Source: Streptomyces colonosanans (GTDB taxonomy: Bacteria > Actinomycetota > Actinomycetes > Streptomycetales > Streptomycetaceae). From it: DNA of 64,000 bases. The stretch covers positions 277,882-341,881 of the forward strand of contig NZ_MLYP01000058.1 of NCBI RefSeq assembly GCF_001866645.1. The letters are read 5' to 3'. The position numbers and the translations under genes are program-made. The first letter of the stretch is position 1, and every line of letters begins with the position of its first letter. Below are positions 59,711 to 64,000 of the stretch, piece after piece. A model generated the notes under the pieces. It made no database searches. It was not told the origin of the DNA and saw only the letters and a list, made by a program, of their open reading frames with translations.

Positions 59711-60816
59711 CCCTCGGGCTCCGGGAACACGATGCCTGAAGCCGGCTGCCACGCCATCACCACCGACGTCCCGCGCACGATCACCGGATCGACGGCACTC
59801 GCCGGTACGCGGACCTGCCGGGTCTCGCCCCCGGCCATCTCGATGACGTACTTCAGCGACGCCCCGATGTAGACGACGTCGCGGACGGTGCCGTCGACGT
59901 GGTTCGCCCCTTCCGGGATCTCCGCGCCCCGCGCCGTCACCGACATCCGCTCCGGCCGGACGACGAGCACCGCGCGTCGGCCGCTGCTCATCCGCGGCGC
60001 ATCGCCGAGCGCGAGAAGCTGTCCGCCGTCCGTGCGCAGCGCGAGGCCGCCCGGCCCCGGCTCGACGGTGCCCGGGAAGGTGTTCGACTCACCGATGAAC
60101 TCCGCCACGTACCGGCTGGTGGGCCGCTCGTACAGATCGTCGGCACTGCCGACCTGGAGGATGCTCCCGCTGTGGTAGATCGCGATCCGGTCACTCATGG
60201 TCAGGGCCTCCTCCTGATCATGGGTGACGTAGATGACGGTCATGCCGAGCTCGCGGTGGATGCGCATCACTTCCAGCTGCAGGCTCTCGCGCAGGCTCTT
60301 GTCCAGCGCGCCCATCGGCTCGTCCATCAGCAGGACGTCCGGGCGGAAGACGATCGTGCGGGCTATCGCCACACGCTGTTGCTGGCCGCCTGAGAGCTCG
60401 GACGGCTTACGATCCTCGAACCCGTTCAGGCGCACCGTTCGCAGCGCCTCCGCCACGCGCTCCTTCCGGTCCTCCTTGGGCGCACGACGTGCGCGCAGTG
60501 AGTACGCGACATTTTCGGCCACCGTCATGTGAGGGAAGAGCGCGTAGTTCTGGAACACCACGCCGATGTTCCGCTTGTGCGCCGGACGAGTCGTGATGTC
60601 GACCCCGTCGAGCAGGAGGGAACCGCTCGATGGCGAGACGAAGCCGGCGATGCACTGCAGGGTCGTCGTCTTGCCCGAACCCGATGCGCCGAGCAGCGTG
60701 ACGAACTCACCGCGCCGCACGTCGAGATCGACCCCGTCGAGTGCGACGGTCGCTTTGTATCGCTTGGACAGCGAACGGATCGACAGGTGGGCGCTCTCCG
60801 CCCCGATCGTGGTCAT
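59707..60816 (-). CDS. ABC importer ATPase, PotA-like
   Basis: 369 residues from ATG 60816, ATGA overlap with permease 2. Walker A: LLGASGSGKTTTLQCIAG. Signature: SELSGGQQQRVAIARTIV. Walker B: VLLMDEPMGALDKSLRES. Switch His: VIYVTHDQEEALTMSDRI. The Q-loop is VVFQNYALFPHMTV. The C-terminal ~130 residues form a TOBE_2-type domain (RRAVLVVRPERMSVTARGAE). This is the layout of spermidine/putrescine and iron or 2-aminoethylphosphonate importers. Together with two permeases and the lipoprotein it makes a complete importer. It energises uptake at the inner face of the membrane. Confidence 0.93.
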   Translation of the reverse strand: MTTIGAESAHLSIRSLSKRYKATVALDGVDLDVRRGEFVTLLGASGSGKTTTLQCIAGFVSPSSGSLLLDGVDITTRPAHKRNIGVVFQNYALFPHMTVAENVAYSLRARRAPKEDRKERVAEALRTVRLNGFEDRKPSELSGGQQQRVAIARTIVFRPDVLLMDEPMGALDKSLRESLQLEVMRIHRELGMTVIYVTHDQEEALTMSDRIAIYHSGSILQVGSADDLYERPTSRYVAEFIGESNTFPGTVEPGPGGLALRTDGGQLLALGDAPRMSSGRRAVLVVRPERMSVTARGAEIPEGANHVDGTVRDVVYIGASLKYVIEMAGGETRQVRVPASAVDPVIVRGTSVVMAWQPASGIVFPEPEG

Positions 60817-61604
60817 GAAGACCTCTTTCGTCGTGAAACGGCGCCGATGATCGAAGCGGAGGCCAGGAGCGCCGCGGTAACGGCCAGCAGGATCGACGCC
60901 GCGGCTGCCACCGAAGGATCGACACCACTCGATATCTGACTGAAGATCAGCGAAGGCAGGGTCCTGACCTGCGGGCTGCTGAGGAACTGCGAGATGATGG
61001 CTTCGTCCCACGAGGTGATGAACGCGAACAGCGCACCCGACAGCACGCCGGGCAGGAGTTGCGGCAGTGTCACGGTGAAGAACGCGAAGAGCGGACTCGC
61101 TCCGAGGCTGTAGGCCGCGTTCTCCTGATTGCGATCGAACCGGCTCAGGCTGTTCGACACCGACACGACGACGAACGGCAGGCCCAGAACGGTGTGGGCG
61201 GCGATGAGACCGGCGGCTGTCCCGGTCAGCCCCCACTTGACGAAGACGAAGTAATTGGCGACCGCTGTGATCACCACGGGGACGATCATGGGTGAGAGAA
61301 TGGCGATGGTCGCCACGTTCTTGCCGCGGAACCTGCCGCGCGACAGTCCGAGGGCGATTCCGGTACCGAGCACGGTCGCGGCGAGCGCGGCACCTGCGCC
61401 GACCTTCAGGCTCGTCATCGTTGCCGATCGCCACGTGGGATCCGTGAGCACCTCGTCGTACCACTTGAGTGAGAACCCGTGCGGCGGCCAGTTCAGCACC
61501 GAGTACTCGGTGAAGGAGAGCGGAATCACCACAAGGGTCGGGGCGACGAGGAAGACGGCCACCAGTGCTGCGGCTGCGCCGACAGCGGGATTCACACGCC
61601 TCAT
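60813..61604 (-). CDS. ABC importer permease 2, PotC-like
   Basis: 263 residues from ATG 61604, overlapping both its neighbours by four bases. Six hydrophobic segments. The EAA-type loop is AAYSLGASPLFAFFTVTLPQ with Gly and Leu-Pro in the expected places, contacting the ATPase. The start MRRVNPAVGAAAALVAVFLV, the periplasmic YSVLNWPPHGFSLKWYDEVL and the end RRKRSS are usual for the PotC/YdcV group. Forms the translocation channel with permease 1. Confidence 0.92.
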   Translation of the reverse strand: MRRVNPAVGAAAALVAVFLVAPTLVVIPLSFTEYSVLNWPPHGFSLKWYDEVLTDPTWRSATMTSLKVGAGAALAATVLGTGIALGLSRGRFRGKNVATIAILSPMIVPVVITAVANYFVFVKWGLTGTAAGLIAAHTVLGLPFVVVSVSNSLSRFDRNQENAAYSLGASPLFAFFTVTLPQLLPGVLSGALFAFITSWDEAIISQFLSSPQVRTLPSLIFSQISSGVDPSVAAAASILLAVTAALLASASIIGAVSRRKRSS

Positions 61605-62479
61605 GACTCGCCTCGCAGTCCGACGATCTCCTTGAGGTCGACGAACCTGGCGCCGATCAGCAGGATGACAAGAGTGAGAACGAGCAGGATGATGCCGAGC
61701 GCACCGCCGCCGCCGAAGTCGAGCAGCGTGTTCACACGCTCAACGATGAGCTGGCTGATCAGCGGCTTCGTCGGGTCGCCGAGGATCGCGGGGGTCAGGT
61801 AGAAGCCGAGCGCGGTGACGAACACGATCAGACCGCCTGCGAAGACGCCGGGACCCGAAAGCGGCAGGAACACCCTGAGGAAGGTCCGCACCGGCCCCAC
61901 ACCGAGGCTTCGGGACGCCAGTTCGAGCGCGGGATCGATCCGCTTCATGGCGGTGACCAGGGACAGGACCATGAACGGCAGCAGCACCTGCGCCATGCCG
62001 ACGGTCGTCCCGAGCGCATTGCCCATCAGAGCCATCGGTTCCCTGATCAGCCCGAGGCGAAGCAGGAACGTGTTGATCAGGCCGTTGTCCTGCAACCACA
62101 CGGTCCACGCATAGGTGCGGACGAGGATGCTCATCCAGAACGGCATGAGGACGCAGAATCCGAGAATCATGGAAATCGGACGCGAACTACGCGCCATGAC
62201 ATAGGCGTACGGGTACCCGAGGACGAGGCAGACGACCACCGTCCACACCGCCACCAACAGCGTCGTCGCGTAGGACTTGAGATAGATCGACGAGGTGATG
62301 ACCTCGACGTAGTTCCTCGGCGACGGGTCACTGAGCGACCGCACGAGCATGTACGCCAGCGGCACCACGAAGAACACGGCGAGGGCGGCTGCGCCGGGCA
62401 GTGCCAGAGCGCCCCACCGGCTGCGCACCCCCCTGAACCGCACGGCCGCGCCGGGAGAAGGCGCCATCTGGGAGGACAT
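61601..62479 (-). CDS. ABC importer permease 1, PotB-like
   Basis: 292 residues from ATG 62479, two bases after the stop of the binding-protein gene; an in-frame ATG at 62497 would overlap that gene and is an alternative. Six hydrophobic segments. The EAA-type loop is LASRSLGVGPVRTFLRVFLP, and the LMPFWMSILVRTYAWTVWLQ stretch is a PotB hallmark. The stop overlaps the start of permease 2 (ATGA). Confidence 0.92.
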   Translation of the reverse strand: MSSQMAPSPGAAVRFRGVRSRWGALALPGAAALAVFFVVPLAYMLVRSLSDPSPRNYVEVITSSIYLKSYATTLLVAVWTVVVCLVLGYPYAYVMARSSRPISMILGFCVLMPFWMSILVRTYAWTVWLQDNGLINTFLLRLGLIREPMALMGNALGTTVGMAQVLLPFMVLSLVTAMKRIDPALELASRSLGVGPVRTFLRVFLPLSGPGVFAGGLIVFVTALGFYLTPAILGDPTKPLISQLIVERVNTLLDFGGGGALGIILLVLTLVILLIGARFVDLKEIVGLRGES

Positions 62480-62481
62480 TG

Positions 62482-63570
62482 TCACTGCTGCAGCCATCTC
62501 TGGAACTTGGTTGTCAGTGTGCTGTAGTTCGACGCGTACCAGGCCCCGTTGAGTGTGTACTGATGACTCGACTTGTCAGGGGTCGGGAGGAAATCGAAGG
62601 TTGCGGTGGTCTTGTCGACCCGTGCTTTCGGGTTGCCGGGGCCTACGGGGTAGATCTTGGCCAGATCCGCGTTGGTCGCGGCATCCGTCATGTAAGCGGC
62701 CAGCTTGTTCGCGTTCGCCACGTGGGGCGCCCCCTTGGGGATCACGAGGTAGTCCACACCAAGACCCATGCCGTCCCACGCGACCTTGATGTCACCGCCG
62801 TTCTTCACCTGCGCGTACGCCTGGCCCGAGAAGACGTTTCCCATCACAGCAACGCCGCCGGCGACCAGGTCCGCGGTCTGCGTCGGGCTCGTCGCCCAGA
62901 CAATGCTGTTCTTGATCGTGCCGAGCTTCTTCAGCGCCCGATCGACGTCCAGCGGGTAGAGCGTGTCCGCGGGAACGCCGTCGGCCAGCAGTGCGGCCTC
63001 GAAGATGCCCGAAGGGCCAGCTTCCTTGAGCAGCGCGCGCTTGCCCGGGAATTTCTTCACGTCGAAGAAGTCGGCCCAGTTGCTCGGTTCACCCGAAACC
63101 TTGGACGGGTTGTAGGCGAGGACCGACGCATAGGCGTGCAGGGGTAGCCGGTACGTCTCCGATTCGCCCGATGGACATTCGACTACGGCGCAGTCGAACG
63201 GTTGGAGGAGCTTCTGCTGGTCACCGGTGCCGAAGTCTGCGTTGACATCGGCGAGGTCCCACCCAACGTTGCCGGCCTGGATGGCCGCGACGAGCTTGGC
63301 AGGGTTGGTCGAGCCCGTGTCCTGGACGACCTTGATCCCGGATTTGGCTTTCTCGAACGGGCTGAAGTACGCCTTGGTCTGGGCCTCTTGAAGCTGACCG
63401 CCACCACCGATGAACGTGACCGACGCGGACGCCGAACCGGCGCCCGAGCCCGAGGAGCAGGCCACCAGGCCGGCCCCCATGGCGATGACGACGCCGGCCC
63501 CGAACATCCGCTTGAACGGACGCGACGAGAGGATGTTCCTCACTCTCGCGTGATTATTCGTTGCATGCAT
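62482..63570 (-). CDS. ABC importer substrate-binding lipoprotein, PotD-like
   Basis: 362 residues from ATG 63570 with AAGGAG ten bases upstream. Lipoprotein signal: KRMFGAGVVIAMGAGLVACS with Cys in the lipobox LVAC. Mature chain begins SSGSGAGSASASVTFIGGGG, then PFEKAKSGIKVVQDTGSTNP, WDLADVNADF, and the domain crossing region LPLHAYASVLAYNPSKVSGE. GVPADTLYPLDVDRALKKLG and TQTADLVAGGVAVMGNVFSG are typical of extracellular solute-binding proteins of the spermidine/putrescine and 2-aminoethylphosphonate cluster. It is the first gene of the operon and defines substrate specificity, which cannot be read from sequence alone. Confidence 0.9.
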   Translation of the reverse strand: MHATNNHARVRNILSSRPFKRMFGAGVVIAMGAGLVACSSGSGAGSASASVTFIGGGGQLQEAQTKAYFSPFEKAKSGIKVVQDTGSTNPAKLVAAIQAGNVGWDLADVNADFGTGDQQKLLQPFDCAVVECPSGESETYRLPLHAYASVLAYNPSKVSGEPSNWADFFDVKKFPGKRALLKEAGPSGIFEAALLADGVPADTLYPLDVDRALKKLGTIKNSIVWATSPTQTADLVAGGVAVMGNVFSGQAYAQVKNGGDIKVAWDGMGLGVDYLVIPKGAPHVANANKLAAYMTDAATNADLAKIYPVGPGNPKARVDKTTATFDFLPTPDKSSHQYTLNGAWYASNYSTLTTKFQRWLQQ

Positions 63571-63636
63571 GAGCTGCTGCTCCTTCTGGCGGCAACGGCG
63601 AACGAATGTTGCGCGAGCAGATTCGCACCGGCCTCC

Positions 63637-63656
63637 AAGTGTATTCAAGTATACGA
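63637..63656. promoter_or_regulatory. GTATAC-type candidate GntR operator, site B
   Basis: AAGTGTATTCAAGTATACGA contains two head-to-head half sites, GTGTATT and AGTATAC, about 65 bp upstream of the first operon gene. It shares GTGTAT and GTATAC with site A at 57411-57427. Confidence 0.5.
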
Positions 63657-63754
63657 TGTAACGATCAAATAACAGCCAGATCGTAGTGCGGCTGCCGTTC
63701 TAGGGGGGGGTCTGTACGGTCAACGGTGGATCTTCGAACAGGAAGTGACACCTG

Positions 63755-64000
63755 ATGACAGATGTGATCGTCTCGGCTGAGGCCGTCGAGGAAGTGCAGC
63801 CCGCCGGGATGCCGGAGGCCCTGGACGACCAGTTGATCGGGCAGCTGGTGGACCGCGCGAAGGCTGGCGGGATCAAGTTGACCGGTGAGGGCGGGCTGCT
63901 GCAGCAGCTGACGAAGAGGCTCTTGGAGTCCGCTCTCGAGGGTGAGATCACCGATCATCTCGTCCACGAGAAGCATGAGAGGGCCGCCGACGGCAACACC
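63755..64000 (+). CDS. IS256-family transposase, 3' end off the window
   Basis: From ATG 63755 (AGGAAG upstream) 82 codons run to the window edge. VEEVQPAGMPEALDDQLIGQ leads to the strongly conserved IS256 start: KLTGEGGLLQQLTKRLLESA, LEGEITDHLVHEKHE. The DDE part lies outside. The left end of the element probably lies near 63700, where a G7 run and CTGTACGGTCA are seen, about 130 bp upstream of the ABC operon start on the opposite strand. Confidence 0.85.
   Translation, partial: MTDVIVSAEAVEEVQPAGMPEALDDQLIGQLVDRAKAGGIKLTGEGGLLQQLTKRLLESALEGEITDHLVHEKHERAADGNT

Noticed and set aside
1..64000. CRISPR array
   Set aside because: No regularly spaced repeats were seen; the only short tandem repeats are in the CPBP tail and are coding.

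Overview
The window is high-GC DNA (about 70% by eye) with GTG/TTG starts, strong GGAGG-type ribosome sites, many secreted proteases and an exceptional density of broken transposase genes. This is what one expects from the accessory arm of a Streptomyces-like actinomycete chromosome. No rRNA, tRNA or CRISPR array was seen.

Layout. 0-7.7 kb is debris from mobile elements: a DUF4190-type protein running off the left edge, pieces of ISL3, RHS and DUF6262 genes, a VanZ-like membrane protein, a leftward block of small element-type genes (several with frameshifts), and an Asp-tRNA synthetase remnant split into two opposed pieces. 8.0-20.4 kb is an intact redox/carbohydrate island: GMC oxidoreductase, cyclase-family hydrolase, GH15 glucoamylase/trehalase-like enzyme, glucose-dehydrogenase-like SDR, a cytochrome b/molybdopterin fusion oxidoreductase, a GAP-family membrane protein, then a 196-aa protein, a DyP peroxidase and a catalase-family protein in one rightward run. 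20.4-23.4 kb is a nest of insertion sequences (a complete 1.24-kb element with 15-bp inverted repeats, an IS5-type piece, an IS3-type transposase) holding a rifampin ADP-ribosyltransferase gene (arr).

23.5-27.3 kb carries a CPBP membrane protease and an MFS drug exporter with a divergent HxlR regulator. 27.4-41.7 kb is a secreted-peptidase region (M14 carboxypeptidase coupled to an Xaa-Pro dipeptidyl peptidase, a truncated M1 aminopeptidase, a large S8 subtilase). It is interrupted by transposase mosaics, a YCII/sigma-factor pair whose sigma gene is doubly broken, and an intact ECF sigma/membrane partner pair. 41.9-52.7 kb holds a second MFS exporter with DUF899 and an HxlR regulator, a Tat-exported penicillin-acylase-type amidase, an AbiGi-like protein, a SRPBCC protein, a TetR regulator and more debris.

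53.0-63.6 kb is the most coherent block: ten leftward genes with mostly overlapping starts and stops, encoding a lipoprotein-dependent ABC importer of the spermidine/putrescine type, two SDR dehydrogenases, a FadR-type GntR regulator, a thiamine-diphosphate enzyme, a PLP fold-III decarboxylase with altered active-site motifs and an M20 hydrolase. It reads as an uptake and catabolic operon for an unknown, probably amino- or N-acyl-containing compound. Two GTATAC-type sites lie at the only places where a promoter would be expected. An IS256-type transposase gene begins just beyond it and runs off the right edge.

Transposase fragments related to the 20.4-kb element recur at 27.4, 32.1, 45.2 and 52.6 kb. 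They mark most of the boundaries between functional blocks.
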